A stretch of DNA of 64,000 nucleotides from Bradyrhizobium tropiciagri (GCF_018130545.1 NZ_JAFCKF010000003.1:496001-560000); one strand, 5' to 3'. Counted from the stretch's first letter, positions 51,503 through 61,146 are shown. The notes: generated by a model from the sequence alone, not told the origin. Translations and numbers: made by a program.

Positions 51503-52468
51503 CTATTCGGCAGACACTCTTCCGCGGCGCGAACGACTGGCAACAGCCTTGCTGGCCTCGCGCGACAGCCGCTCGAAGTAGCGTTTCAGCCGCGGCGTCG
51601 CGAAATCGACGAAGGCGCGCACCTTCGGCACGTCGAAGCGGCCCTGCGGCGCCAGGAGATGCACCGGCAGTGGCGGGGGCTCGTCGCCGGCAAGCAGGAT
51701 CTGCAACCGCCCGTCACGGATTTCCTCGGCGATGTGATACGAGAACAGCCGCGTGATGCCGCGCCCTTCGCTGGCCGAGGCGACCGCGGCCCGCACCGTG
51801 TTGACGACCAGCCGCGGCGCGAACTGCACCGCGCGCGCGACCTTCGACTTCGCGGCCGGCGGAAAGCTCCAGGAGTCGAGCCCGAAATGCGTCATCGCGA
51901 TGATCTGATGTTTCGCCAGATCAGGCGGCTCTCCGATCACCGGATGCTGCGCGAGATAGCCCGGCGAGGCCGCGACCACGCGGCGCACCTCGCCGATCTT
52001 GATCGCGATGAAATTGGAATCGGCGAGATGGGCGATGCGCAGCGCAACGTCGATGCCCTCGTCGATCAGATTGACGGTGCGATCGAGCATCACGAGTCGC
52101 ACCGACACCGCCGGATGATCCGTCATGAAGGCGTCGAGCACCGGTCGCAGCACGTCCTCACCGACGACGATGGGCGCGGTGATGGTCAGCGTGCCGCGCG
52201 GCGCCGACCGCTCGCCGCCGGCCGAGATGTCCGCCTCCTCGAGCTCGCTGAGGATGCGTCGGCACGCCGCCGCATAGCGCTGCCCGGCATCGCTCAGCTT
52301 CAGCGACCGCGTGGTGCGATGAAGCAGCTCGGCGCCGACGTGATGTTCGAGGAACGCGATCGCCCGGCTGACCGCAGCCGGCGAGCGCCGCAGCTTCCGC
52401 CCCGCACCCGCAAGGCTCCCCTCGTCAACCGCCGCGACGAAGACCTTCATGGCGTCGATGCGGTCCAT
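51503..52468 (-). CDS. LysR family regulator
   Basis: A 321-residue LysR-type regulator. The helix-turn-helix is at the N-terminus (MDRIDAMKVFVAAVDEGSLA, SPAAVSRAIAFLEHHVGAEL, HRTTRSLKLSDAGQ) and the rest is the periplasmic-binding-like effector domain. Upstream in the same direction as the SDR and MFS genes, an arrangement in which it could control them in cis. The effector is unknown. Confidence 0.95.
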   Translation of the reverse strand: MDRIDAMKVFVAAVDEGSLAGAGRKLRRSPAAVSRAIAFLEHHVGAELLHRTTRSLKLSDAGQRYAAACRRILSELEEADISAGGERSAPRGTLTITAPIVVGEDVLRPVLDAFMTDHPAVSVRLVMLDRTVNLIDEGIDVALRIAHLADSNFIAIKIGEVRRVVAASPGYLAQHPVIGEPPDLAKHQIIAMTHFGLDSWSFPPAAKSKVARAVQFAPRLVVNTVRAAVASASEGRGITRLFSYHIAEEIRDGRLQILLAGDEPPPLPVHLLAPQGRFDVPKVRAFVDFATPRLKRYFERLSREASKAVASRSRRGRVSAE

Positions 52469-52492
52469 CGATCCCCCGCTCCGCGTCCGCGG

Positions 52493-52729
52493 CTATTCCT
52501 TCACGTCATACTGCTTGCTGAGGTGGTCGCCGATCTGCACCAGCATCGCCACGCATTCGGGATAGCCGGGCCTTGCCACCGTGGCCTCGTTGGCGCTGGC
52601 GCGGAATTCCCAGCTATCGCCGTCGCGCAGCACGGAGATGTCGATGCCGTCGGGGCAATCGGCATGCACCTTCAATTCGGCCCGCGCCATCGCGATGAGT
52701 TCGGCTTCGGTCTTGATCGACTTGCTCAT
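52493..52729 (-). CDS. Small hypothetical protein
   Basis: A 78-residue cytoplasmic protein with a compact alpha/beta pattern (SIKTEAELIAMARAELKVHA, DCPDGIDISVLRDGDSWEFR). GGGAGGACGTCAC sits before the ATG at 52729, which decides that start over the long upstream frame. The LysR gene starts 24 bp beyond its stop on the same strand. No family recognised. Confidence 0.7.
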   Translation of the reverse strand: MSKSIKTEAELIAMARAELKVHADCPDGIDISVLRDGDSWEFRASANEATVARPGYPECVAMLVQIGDHLSKQYDVKE

Positions 52730-52996
52730 GTGACGACGTCCTCCCGGCTGGCACTTCCGCCATGGTTGCCGATTTGGCAGCGGAATGTCGAGAGGACGTA
52801 CGCGATCACGACCTCTTGCAATTGACAAATCGCACCGCTCCGGCGAACATTTGGCCAGGTCGATACTACCTGCCGCTTGCACCCCGCCCGGGGACGGTGA
52901 ATGTATCAAGCCAATTTCAGGCTTCCTTTGCCCGCACGAACGGGTCAGCAACGCAAGCCCCTGACGCTTTCCGTTCGTCGATGCAAAGGTTGATCC

Positions 52997-53842
52997 ATGC
53001 GCGACTTCCGTGATGCCAAGGCCATGGCGCAGACGCTGCGCGAAGCGCTCGCCGCCAAATCGATCCCCCTCACCCACAGCGACAGCCTGGAGCTGATCGC
53101 CAGATTGTTCGGTCAACGCGACTGGAACACGCTGGCGGCGCGGATCCAGGCCGCCGGGCCGCCGAGCATGTCGGCCCAGGCAGCGGACCCCGCTGCGGAA
53201 TCACCGCCGATCACGGCGCGGCAGGAGATCGCCGTCGATCCAGTCGCGCTCGATAATTATTCCGGGTTCTACCAGCTCAACGACCGCGCCGTATTCACGG
53301 TGACGTCCGACGGACTTCATCTGGTGATGCAACTTACCGGACAGCGCCCGGTGCGGTTCTTTGCGGAGAGCGCAACCGAATTCTTCGCCAAGATTGTCGA
53401 TGCGCAGGTCAGCTTCGTTGTCGGACCGGACGGACGCGCCAACTCGCTGGTTCTGCATCAGAACGGTAGCGATATTCCGATGGCGCGCATCGACGCCGCG
53501 ACGGCAACGAAGATCGCCGATCAGACGGCGGAGCGCGTCAAGGACCAGTCGGCCAGTCCTGGAACCGAGGCTGCGCTTCATCGCCTGATCGATGGGATCG
53601 CATCGGGGAATCCCGACTACAACGAGATGAGCCCGGCGCTAGCGGCGGCCACCCGCAAGCAGATGCAGTGGCTTCAGCCGCTCGCGGACCTCGGCAACAT
53701 CCGGTCGATCCGCTTTCTCGGTGTCGGCGAGCAAGGCGAAGACGTCTACAGCGTCAGGCACGCCAACGGCGCCGCACACTGGCGTATCGCGCTCGATGAC
53801 AAGGGGATCATTTCGACGGCATGGGTGACACCCGGACCGTAA
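52997..53842 (+). CDS. Fusion of glyoxalase-related N-domain and DUF3471-like domain
   Basis: A 281-residue protein. The N-terminal ~50 residues match the small helical glyoxalase-related segment (DFRDAKAMAQTLREALAAKS, LTHSDSLELIARLFGQRDWN). Residues ~80-165 resemble the DUF3471 beta domain (LDNYSGFYQLNDRAVFTVTS, LHLVMQLTGQRPVRFFAES). The C-terminal ~100 residues are a lipocalin/SnoaL-like region (IRSIRFLGVGEQGEDVYSVR). Function unknown. It is on the plus strand between minus-strand neighbours. Confidence 0.72.
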   Translation: MRDFRDAKAMAQTLREALAAKSIPLTHSDSLELIARLFGQRDWNTLAARIQAAGPPSMSAQAADPAAESPPITARQEIAVDPVALDNYSGFYQLNDRAVFTVTSDGLHLVMQLTGQRPVRFFAESATEFFAKIVDAQVSFVVGPDGRANSLVLHQNGSDIPMARIDAATATKIADQTAERVKDQSASPGTEAALHRLIDGIASGNPDYNEMSPALAAATRKQMQWLQPLADLGNIRSIRFLGVGEQGEDVYSVRHANGAAHWRIALDDKGIISTAWVTPGP

Positions 53843-53854
53843 GTCGCTGCGCCG

Positions 53855-56800
53855 TTACTGCGCCGCGCTGGCGCGGCGTTCGCCCTTGATGGCGGGTAAC
53901 ACGCTCACCGGCGCGGCCTGCGGCTTGTCGGGCACCGATCCGGTCGAGACCGGATCGGGCAGCGGCGCGCGGGCGGTGGCGTCGGGGAAGCGGGTCTTCA
54001 TCTCGCGGATGAAGCCGTCGAGCGTGTCGACGCTGGCGGCCATCCGCGCGATCTGGGCGAATTCGGCGCTCGAGGTCGCGACCGGCTTGCTGGCCGCATC
54101 GAATGCTAGCTTGTCGGCATCGCCGGACATCAGCGGCGCGTATTTCTCGCGGAACCGGGACAGCCCGATGGCATCCTCGGCGAGCGCGTAACCGACCACG
54201 GCGCGGATGACATCGGCCTTCTCGCCCGGATTGAGTGGGGTGAAGTCGCGCCAGCGGTCGCCGTAATAGAGCTCGATCTGCTCGGAGGCCTCGCGCCAGT
54301 GCCGCGACGCCCAATAGATATCGGAGCGCAGCCGGATCGCCTCGCGGCCGGTGATGTTCGAGATGATGTCGAGCGCGAGGTCGTGCCGGCCGACATCGCT
54401 CTGCGCGCGCGCCTCCAGCAGCAGCCGCTGCTGGCGCAGCTCGCCGGAGAGGTCCGCGATCCGGGTCGAGCGCAGCGCGCCGATGGCGCGGTCGGGCTTG
54501 CGGTTCATCAGATAGACCATCGCAAGCCGCGCGGCGACCTGGGCGCGCGCCGCGCCTTCGAGCCGCTTGTCGACCTGGTATTGCAGCAGGTCGGCAGCCT
54601 GGTCGAGCAGATCGACGCCGACGAGACGGTCGGCGAGCCGGCGGATCATCTCGTCGCCGCGGCGGCCGATCGGCGTCAACTCGCGATATTCATAGAAGGT
54701 GCCGAGCGCATCGATCGGCGCCATCTCGTCGCCCTTCGGTCCGAGATAGAGCTGCACGAACAGCGCGGAAGCGGCATCCTGCGCCTGGCGCGATTCCGGC
54801 GCATTCGGCTGCAGCCGGGTCGCCGCACGCGTCACCGCAAAGGCGTCGGCATAGCGTGCGGTCTCGGAGTAGATCTTCGACAGCTCATAGAGCGTCTTCA
54901 GCTCGATATTGTCGCCGCGCCACATCATCGACAACAGCTCGAGCTCCTTCAGCACATCGTCGCGGCCGATCTCGCCGCGCTTCTGCTTGAGCAGCGTCTC
55001 GAGCAGCTTGCCCTCGGCCGCGGCCTGGCGGTCGGTCGAATTGGCGGCGAAGCGGTAGGCGTCGAGCGCGTCCTTCTCCTGGCCGAGCGCTTCGGCGAGC
55101 CGGCCGCGCAGCACGGCGACCGCAGGCTTCAGCTCATCGGGAACGCCGACCACATCGAGATCGCTCTTGCGCCGTGCGGCGCCGGCATAGTCCTTGACCT
55201 CGAGCGAGGCCTTCATCGAGTCCATGGTGACGATGCGCTGCAGGTCAGGCGGCAGCGTCGCGACGGCGAATTCGGCGTTCTTGAACTTCTCGCGCGCCTC
55301 GGGCCATTTGCCCTCGCGGGCGAAGGCGAGTCCCTTCCACAATTGAGAATCATAACCATTGCCGATCACGGGATTGGCGAGATCCTTGATCGCGCGCGCC
55401 GGATGCCCGATCAGGATGCTGGCGACCGCGTGCACCATCACCACGGACGCTGTCTCGCTGCCGCGCTTGCTCTCGGACAGGATCAGGTTGGTGACGCCGT
55501 GTGCTTCCTGGTACATGCCGCGCGCCATGTAGAATTCGGCAAGATCGAGCCGCGCCTGCGGCAGCTGCTCGGCGTTGGCGGTCGATGCCGCCCCAATCAG
55601 GCCGTCGAGCTGCTTGAGGAAATTCTCCGACTGGTTCCTGCGCCATTCGTCCCGATCGAACAGCGGCTTCACCGCCGCGGTGGCGCGCTCGGCGGCCATG
55701 TCGGCCGAGGACAGCGTCAGGCCGCCGGGCCGGCCCAGCATCACCTTGTCGGCGCCGACCTCCGCCTTGATGTCATCCGCATTCGGATGAACCACCACGC
55801 CGTGGATCGATTCCAGCAGCGACAGCTCGACGAAATCCTGCCGCTTGATGATGCCGCGGGTCGGCGGCGGCGCGGTTACGACCCAGAGCGTATCGCCGGC
55901 ATCGGGATCGACAAGCTTGTGCAGCAGGCCGGGATTGGCGAGCGGCACGCTGACATTGGCGAGCGAGGGTTCCGAGATGTTGCGCACCACGGTGAGCGGC
56001 AGCGGCGGCTTCTGCACCCGGTCGGCAAAGGTCAGCGTCCAGCTCACGCCGCGCGAGCGGTCGTCGCTTTCCAGTGACGGCATCTGCGGCCGGTTGAGGC
56101 GGAAGCGCACCGCCTGCCCCTTGTCCAGCGCAATCCGGCTGACATCCGAGATCAGCGCGCCGCCCTTGGCGCGGATCGGATCGACATCGATCGGATCGGC
56201 CGTGTCGAACACCATCCACACCGTGTCAGCGCGCCGGAACAAAGCCGCCGGCGTCGCACCCGGGAATGAGAATGTCACCCGCAGCCCATCGCTGTCGCGC
56301 TGGGCGTCGACTGCAGGACTACCGCTAGCGCGGGCCGCGGCAGGCGACGGCGCAGCGGCGGGCTTCAGCGCGTCCATTGCCGGCGCGGTTGCAACAGGAG
56401 GCGCAGGTTTCGGCGCCTCGCTCGCGGTCGGCTTGGCCTGCTCCTGCGCAGCGCCGGCGCTGCCCTCACGTGGTGCGGCCGGTGTAGCCGCATTCTCGAC
56501 CTCAGCCGCCGGAACCGCCACGATCTTCGGCAGTTCGGCATTCGGCAGCTCGGATCTCGGTGCTTCGGTTTTGGCGGGTGCTGCGGCCGGCTGTTCCGGC
56601 GTAGCCTGCTCTGATTTGACCGGCTCGGATTGCGGCGGCTCGGATTTGGCCGGCTCCGCTTTGGGCTGCTCAGGCTTGATCTCGATCTTGGCCTGCTGCG
56701 CGATGCTTTCCGATGTGACCGGCGCGATCCCGGCTGTGCCCTTCTTACCGCGCGGCGTCGGCAACAGCGAGCTCAGCGAGGGCTTTGCCGCCTGTTGTTG

Positions 56801-57646
56801 CTCGTTCTGCTGGAATGCGACATCGACGATGTAGTTCTTCTCGTCGCGGAACGAATGCACGTCGACATCGCCGATCAGCGTCACGTCGACCGCCGAGGTG
56901 TCCGTGTCGGAGCGCGAACTGATCGAAGCAACATTCGGCGGCGCGGCGACCTTGGCATCGGCAAGATCGAAGCTCAGCACCGAATTGAAGGATAGCGACA
57001 GCTTCTGCTCGTTCAGCACCGAGGAGACGCTGACCCCGTCGGGAACCTCGAACACGAAGCGGACGAAGGTCGGCTGCACCAGCGCACGGACCCGGATCGG
57101 CGGCTTCTTCTTGGCGGCGTCGGCCGCGCGCTGGACGCGCAGCAACCGCTCCGCGGCACGGGCGCGCTCCGCCAGCTCGCGGATCACCTCCTGCGGCAGC
57201 GACGGCGGCGGACCGGTCCAACTGTCGGGCAGGAAGTCGACGAAGATGCGTTCGCCGGCGGTCATGGTGTTGATGGTGACGCGGCGCGCCAGCGACAGGC
57301 GGATCGCCGAACCATCCGGATCACGGCGGGCGGCGCCGACGTAATCGGGCACCGCATCCGACACTTGCTCGACGGGGATATCGACCGGACGCTTGAAGCG
57401 GATCACGATGATCGAGCCGGCGGTCGTGACCTCCGATTCGACATCCTCCTTCAGCTTCAGCACCAGCCGGGCATAGCCGTTCGCAGCCGAGAATGTCGCC
57501 TCACCCGGCACCGGGTCTTCGGCCCGCGCCGCGGTCGAATATGTCAGTGTCGTGAGAGCAAGGCCGGTGGCGAGCAGGCACAGACGCGCGGTCCGCGCCC
57601 AGGCGCGGCCTAGCGACCATGTTTCAGCGGCAGCCGTTCGCGCCAT
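53855..57646 (-). CDS. Giant exported AMIN-like/TPR protein with CtrA-type promoter
   Basis: A 1263-residue protein with a signal peptide (LCLLATGLALTTLTYSTAAR). Residues ~45-290 contain repeated beta units resembling AMIN domains (IIVIRFKRPVDIPVEQVSDA and SLARRVTINTMTAGERIFVDF). Residues ~310-440 are a Pro/Glu/Lys/Ala linker with SEPPQSEPVKSEQA-type repeats, followed by another AMIN-like unit (~470-610). From ~700 to the end are many helical TPR-like pairs (EFYMARGMYQEAHGVTNLIL, LRGRLAEALGQEKDALDAYR, YALAEDAIGLSRFREKYAPL). A perfect TTAA-N7-TTAA lies 81 bp upstream of the ATG at 57646. Role probably in envelope or flagellar assembly (inference). Confidence 0.83.
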   Translation of the reverse strand: MARTAAAETWSLGRAWARTARLCLLATGLALTTLTYSTAARAEDPVPGEATFSAANGYARLVLKLKEDVESEVTTAGSIIVIRFKRPVDIPVEQVSDAVPDYVGAARRDPDGSAIRLSLARRVTINTMTAGERIFVDFLPDSWTGPPPSLPQEVIRELAERARAAERLLRVQRAADAAKKKPPIRVRALVQPTFVRFVFEVPDGVSVSSVLNEQKLSLSFNSVLSFDLADAKVAAPPNVASISSRSDTDTSAVDVTLIGDVDVHSFRDEKNYIVDVAFQQNEQQQAAKPSLSSLLPTPRGKKGTAGIAPVTSESIAQQAKIEIKPEQPKAEPAKSEPPQSEPVKSEQATPEQPAAAPAKTEAPRSELPNAELPKIVAVPAAEVENAATPAAPREGSAGAAQEQAKPTASEAPKPAPPVATAPAMDALKPAAAPSPAAARASGSPAVDAQRDSDGLRVTFSFPGATPAALFRRADTVWMVFDTADPIDVDPIRAKGGALISDVSRIALDKGQAVRFRLNRPQMPSLESDDRSRGVSWTLTFADRVQKPPLPLTVVRNISEPSLANVSVPLANPGLLHKLVDPDAGDTLWVVTAPPPTRGIIKRQDFVELSLLESIHGVVVHPNADDIKAEVGADKVMLGRPGGLTLSSADMAAERATAAVKPLFDRDEWRRNQSENFLKQLDGLIGAASTANAEQLPQARLDLAEFYMARGMYQEAHGVTNLILSESKRGSETASVVMVHAVASILIGHPARAIKDLANPVIGNGYDSQLWKGLAFAREGKWPEAREKFKNAEFAVATLPPDLQRIVTMDSMKASLEVKDYAGAARRKSDLDVVGVPDELKPAVAVLRGRLAEALGQEKDALDAYRFAANSTDRQAAAEGKLLETLLKQKRGEIGRDDVLKELELLSMMWRGDNIELKTLYELSKIYSETARYADAFAVTRAATRLQPNAPESRQAQDAASALFVQLYLGPKGDEMAPIDALGTFYEYRELTPIGRRGDEMIRRLADRLVGVDLLDQAADLLQYQVDKRLEGAARAQVAARLAMVYLMNRKPDRAIGALRSTRIADLSGELRQQRLLLEARAQSDVGRHDLALDIISNITGREAIRLRSDIYWASRHWREASEQIELYYGDRWRDFTPLNPGEKADVIRAVVGYALAEDAIGLSRFREKYAPLMSGDADKLAFDAASKPVATSSAEFAQIARMAASVDTLDGFIREMKTRFPDATARAPLPDPVSTGSVPDKPQAAPVSVLPAIKGERRASAAQ

Positions 57647-57726
57647 CTCGAAACGTCTTCTCGGACTCAAGCCATATCAGCGCGAAGCGCCCTCGCCCAC
57701 GCGTCCCGATCTTGGATCGGGCGGCG

Positions 57727-57741
57727 TTAAGGAGCTGTTAA
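57727..57741 (-). promoter_or_regulatory. CtrA-type site upstream of the TPR gene
   Basis: TTAAGGAGCTGTTAA matches TTAA-N7-TTAA exactly, 81 bp upstream of the ATG at 57646. It indicates that this gene has its own promoter and is not only read through from motE. Binding is inferred. Confidence 0.7.
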
Positions 57742-57787
57742 CGTCAACGGATTGCGAACGCGAGGTTACGCAATGTTTTGGAGGTCG

Positions 57788-57892
57788 GTCATTCCGGGAC
57801 GCGTCTCTTGGCGCGAGCCCGGAATCCATGGGTCCACAGGCTCTCTGGATGAATGGATTCCGGGTTCTCGCTCCGCGAGCCCCGGAATGACG
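57788..57892. repeat. CATTCCGGGA palindromic element
   Basis: Arms GTCATTCCGGGAC...GGAATCCAT and ATGGATTCCGGG...CCCCGGAATGAC face each other, with repeated GCGCGAGCCC/CTCCGCGAGC inner parts. A third intergenic palindrome family, between motE and the TPR gene. Confidence 0.85.
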
Positions 57893-57914
57893 ATCGTGAA
57901 GGGCCAACGCCCCC

Positions 57915-58727
57915 TCAATTCGTCTTCGGCGCGAGCATCTTGCCTTCGATCTTGGGAAGATCGTCGGTCGAGGCCGACTTGTCGCCGCCGGCGCGGCGGG
58001 CGAGTTCGACGGTGAGGCGTTCGGCGGCCTCGGGCTGCATCAGGCCGAGAATGTCGGACATCTTGCGCGGCTGGATCTGCGAGGCGATCTGGTAGAGCAC
58101 TCCCATTTCCAGACGATCGAACACCTTGGCGGCGTCCTTCGGCTTCATGTTCTCGTACATGGTGACGATGCCCTTGAAGCGCGCCGCCTCGGCTTCCGCC
58201 TTTGCCGTAGCATCGGCATTGGCCTTGGCATCGTTGGCCTTGGCTTCCTCGACCTTGGCCTCGATGCGTTTCTCGGCCGCCTTCAACAGGCCTTCGCGGA
58301 TATCGACCTCGCGCGCGCGCGTCTCGAGCTCCTGACGGCGCGCCTGCAGTCGTTCCAGGATGGCGCGCTCGGATGCCGACACCTGCGGCGGCGCATCGAG
58401 ATTGACCACCACACCGTCCGGCTTCGGCGCCTCTGCGGCCGGGGCGGCCGGCTTCGGTGCCTCGTCCTTCTTGGCGTCCTTGTGCTCGACTGATCCCGTG
58501 ATATCGCCGGGATCGGCCTTGAGCTTGCTGTCAGCAACCGCCTTGCTCGCGCCGGGGAAGTTGAAATTCTGCTGCGCCCAAGAGGGGCCGGCCGGGGCGG
58601 CCAGCGGCGCGTCCTCGGCAAAGACGTAACCGCCATCGAGCACGAGGCCCGCGACCTTCAGCACCATCAGGCCGAAGATCGCGACCAGCACCACGGGCAT
58701 CACTCTGATGTCACGAAGCAACTTCAT
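57915..58727 (-). CDS. motE: MotE-like flagellar motility chaperone
   Basis: A 270-residue protein. Residues ~8-35 hold a membrane helix (MPVVLVAIFGLMVLKVAGLV), followed by a Pro/Ala linker, a coiled coil (~115-190: ILERLQARRQELETRAREVD) and the C-terminal MgtE-N-like fold (MKPKDAAKVFDRLEMGVLYQ, MSDILGLMQPEAAERL). In rhizobia MotE folds and stabilises MotC in the periplasm. It overlaps the DUF6468 gene by 4 bases in an operon with fliM and fliL. Confidence 0.9.
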   Translation of the reverse strand: MKLLRDIRVMPVVLVAIFGLMVLKVAGLVLDGGYVFAEDAPLAAPAGPSWAQQNFNFPGASKAVADSKLKADPGDITGSVEHKDAKKDEAPKPAAPAAEAPKPDGVVVNLDAPPQVSASERAILERLQARRQELETRAREVDIREGLLKAAEKRIEAKVEEAKANDAKANADATAKAEAEAARFKGIVTMYENMKPKDAAKVFDRLEMGVLYQIASQIQPRKMSDILGLMQPEAAERLTVELARRAGGDKSASTDDLPKIEGKMLAPKTN

Positions 58728-59188
58728 GCAGCGAGACCGCCGGCCCTCCTGCGCTCGGTGAAGGCTTCAGCCGCCGCGGCAACCGCGCGGGCGGCAGAAA
58801 CCCTGGGCGCCGGCGCCACTGGCGCGGCTGCTTGGGCCGGCGCATGCACGGGCTCCGGCGGCCGCGCGGCCATCGCGATCTTGGACAGCCGGCGCACCAC
58901 GCCATCGCCTTCGGCGAGCTGGTTCTTCAACTGCGCCGACATCTGGGTCGCCGCGTCGAGCTGGTTGCCGAGATTCTCGTTGACGTCGCGCACCGCGTGC
59001 TTCAACCCGCCGATTGCCCGCTCTGCGATCTCGGTCGCGGTGATCAATTCCGCGATCGTCGCCTTCAGCGAATGCTCGTCCGCCTTCAGCCGCTGCAGCC
59101 GCTTGTTGAGCAGCCAGCAATAGCCGATGGTGAGCATCAGCAGCATGGCTACCAGACTCTCGATCGCTAGTCCAAGCACATGACTCAT
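58724..59188 (-). CDS. DUF6468 protein between fliM and motE
   Basis: A 154-residue protein. One N-terminal membrane helix (LAIESLVAMLLMLTIGYCWL) precedes a coiled coil (~35-110: LKATIAELITATEIAERAIG, NLGNQLDAATQMSAQLKNQL) and an Ala/Pro tail. It is a conserved alphaproteobacterial flagellar-operon protein to my knowledge (DUF6468). The gene overlaps both fliM (4 bases) and motE (4 bases), so all three are translationally coupled, supporting a stator or C-ring role. Confidence 0.85.
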   Translation of the reverse strand: MSHVLGLAIESLVAMLLMLTIGYCWLLNKRLQRLKADEHSLKATIAELITATEIAERAIGGLKHAVRDVNENLGNQLDAATQMSAQLKNQLAEGDGVVRRLSKIAMAARPPEPVHAPAQAAAPVAPAPRVSAARAVAAAAEAFTERRRAGGLAA

Positions 59189-60384
59189 GGTGCCTCCATC
59201 ATCTTGGTCCGCTCATCCGCCTTCTCGAACATCGCGAAGGTGGTTTGGGGTTTGCGCAAATTCTTGGTGACGCGGATCGCGACCCGGTCGCCGACGCGGC
59301 CCATGCGGCCTTCGGTCAGGGTGACGTTGCCGCACCGGACCGAAACCAGCGCGTCGGAGCGGATGTCCAGCGGCAAGGTGTCGCCGACCTTGAGCTTCAT
59401 CAGCTCCTTCAGCGGGATGTCGGCCTCGTACAGCACCGCGTCGACCGAGATCTCGGCCTGCGCCACTTCGGTGGCGAAATGGCCTTCCCAGATCGGATCG
59501 CGGCCGAATTTTTCGCCCATGAACATCTGCAACAGCACGTTGCGGATCGGTTCGATGGTGGCATAGGGCAGCAGCAATTCGACATTGCCGCCACGGTCTT
59601 CCATGTCGATGCGCAGCCGCACCAGGATCGCGGCATTGGCCGGGCGAGAGATCGCCGCAAAGCGCGGATTGGTCTCGAGCCGGTCGATGGTGAAGGTCAC
59701 CGGCGACAACGGCCGGAACGCCTGCTCGGCATCCGACAGCACCACCTCGACCAGCCGCTTGACCAGATTGGTCTCGATCGTGGTGTAAGGCCGGCCCTCG
59801 ATCTTGAGCTGGGTCTGGCCGCGGCGGCCGCCGAGCAGCACGTCGATCATCGAATAGATCAGGTTGGAATCGACCATGGCGAGGCCGAAATTCTCCCACT
59901 CCTCCGCCTTGAACACCGAAAGCACGGCCGGCAGCGGGATCGAGTTCATGTAGTCGCCGAAGCGCACCGAGGTGATGCGGTCGAGCGAGACTTCGACGTT
60001 GTCGGAGGTGAAATTGCGCAACGATGTCGTCATCAACCGCACCAGGCGGTCGAACACGATTTCGAGCATCGGCAGACGCTCGTAGGACACCATCGCGGAA
60101 TCGATGATGGCGCGGATGCCGGAATGATCGTCGAGGCTGACGTCGCCGACCGTGAAGCCGAGGAGATTGTCGATCTCCTCCTGCGACAGCACGCGCTCGC
60201 CATTGGTTTTACCGCCGAAGTCGCGGCTGCCGTCCTCGACCATGGCGGCCCATTGCAGCGCCATGTTCTCGGTGAGTTCGTTCTTGGCAGCTTCCGCCGC
60301 GGCCGCCGCGGGATCCTCGGAATCGAGCGAGGCTTCCCATTGGGCCGCAATGGCGTCCTGGTCCATCTGGTCGTTGCCGGCCAT
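59185..60384 (-). CDS. fliM: Flagellar motor switch protein FliM
   Basis: A 399-residue C-ring protein. Its N-terminus is long (~90 residues) and carries LSQEEIDNLLGF, the CheY-binding EIDNLL motif displaced from the extreme N-terminus. The middle domain has SLRNFTSDNVEVSLDRITSV and GGRRGQTQLKIEGRPYT. The C-terminal SPOA domain is LMKLKVGDTLPLDIRSDALV. Second gene of the fliL operon. No fliN or fliG lies in the window. Confidence 0.96.
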   Translation of the reverse strand: MAGNDQMDQDAIAAQWEASLDSEDPAAAAAEAAKNELTENMALQWAAMVEDGSRDFGGKTNGERVLSQEEIDNLLGFTVGDVSLDDHSGIRAIIDSAMVSYERLPMLEIVFDRLVRLMTTSLRNFTSDNVEVSLDRITSVRFGDYMNSIPLPAVLSVFKAEEWENFGLAMVDSNLIYSMIDVLLGGRRGQTQLKIEGRPYTTIETNLVKRLVEVVLSDAEQAFRPLSPVTFTIDRLETNPRFAAISRPANAAILVRLRIDMEDRGGNVELLLPYATIEPIRNVLLQMFMGEKFGRDPIWEGHFATEVAQAEISVDAVLYEADIPLKELMKLKVGDTLPLDIRSDALVSVRCGNVTLTEGRMGRVGDRVAIRVTKNLRKPQTTFAMFEKADERTKMMEAP

Positions 60385-60402
60385 GGCTTTACATCCACCC
60401 CG

Positions 60403-60891
60403 TCACTGGATCACGACTTCCTTGAACAGCACCGCGTTGACCTGGTTGGGCGCCAGCGCGAGATTGACGCGCTTGGTCAGCTCTTCCTTGAGGCGGAACA
60501 GGCCAGCCGAGCCGTTGAGATCGCTCGGGCGCAGTTCGCGCATGTAGGTCTGGAAGATATCGGTGACGCGTGGCAGCGAAGGCTTGATCGCCTCGGCCTG
60601 CTTCTCTTCCTTGACCTCGAGCACAAGCTTCAGCTTGAGATATTGCACGCGCTCGCCGGGCGCCCCGACCAGATTGACCAGCATGTCAGGGATGTCGACG
60701 AAGCTCGGCGGCTTCGGTGGCGGCGCTTCGGCGTGCTGCTCCTCGCCGTGGCCGCGCATGAAGAAGAACCAGCCGCCGGCGCCCGCGCCAAGCACGACGA
60801 GGAAGCCGACGACGGCAATGATCAGCTTGAGCTTGCCCTTCTTCGGAGCGGCCGCGCCTTCGCCGCCTTCCGTCTTTTCCTCGTCCGCCAT
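60403..60891 (-). CDS. fliL: Flagellar basal-body protein FliL
   Basis: A 162-residue protein. A charged N-terminus is followed by a membrane helix (LKLIIAVVGFLVVLGAGAGGWFF) and the periplasmic FliL domain (VDIPDMLVNLVGAPGERVQY, LKLKLVLEVKEEKQAEAIKP, and the terminal PNQVNAVLFKEVVIQ). FliL surrounds the stator and aids torque. First gene of the operon fliL-fliM-DUF6468-motE. A near-perfect CtrA site is 123 bp upstream. Confidence 0.95.
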   Translation of the reverse strand: MADEEKTEGGEGAAAPKKGKLKLIIAVVGFLVVLGAGAGGWFFFMRGHGEEQHAEAPPPKPPSFVDIPDMLVNLVGAPGERVQYLKLKLVLEVKEEKQAEAIKPSLPRVTDIFQTYMRELRPSDLNGSAGLFRLKEELTKRVNLALAPNQVNAVLFKEVVIQ

Positions 60892-61013
60892 CGTCCGCTC
60901 GCTTCACTCTGAAGGATGCGAACGCGATTTGCCCCAGCTTTGGCCTGAAGACGCGATACAAATGCCGCCGGCGCACACGCGCCCCACTGCCGGCAACGCT
61001 AGATTCATAATGG

Positions 61014-61028
61014 TTAACGGAAGCTTAG
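61014..61028 (-). promoter_or_regulatory. Near-match CtrA site between fliL and flgF
   Basis: TTAACGGAAGCTTAG is TTAA-N7-TTAG, one base from the CtrA consensus. It lies 123 bp upstream of fliL. The Caulobacter fliLM operon is a CtrA target, which supports the call. Binding is inferred. Confidence 0.5.
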
Positions 61029-61146
61029 GATTTACCATCCACTAGGAAAAAACTGCCGGGCAAACATGGTCAACAAGACCTTTCTGCCGCCCCGCGGCGC
61101 CCCCGGATGAACACCTAAGCCATTCAAATATCTACACATTCCGAGT

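Noticed and set aside
54299-56077. A 592-residue frame opposite the TPR gene
   Set aside because: Same pattern of antisense codon composition; no ribosome binding site or motif.
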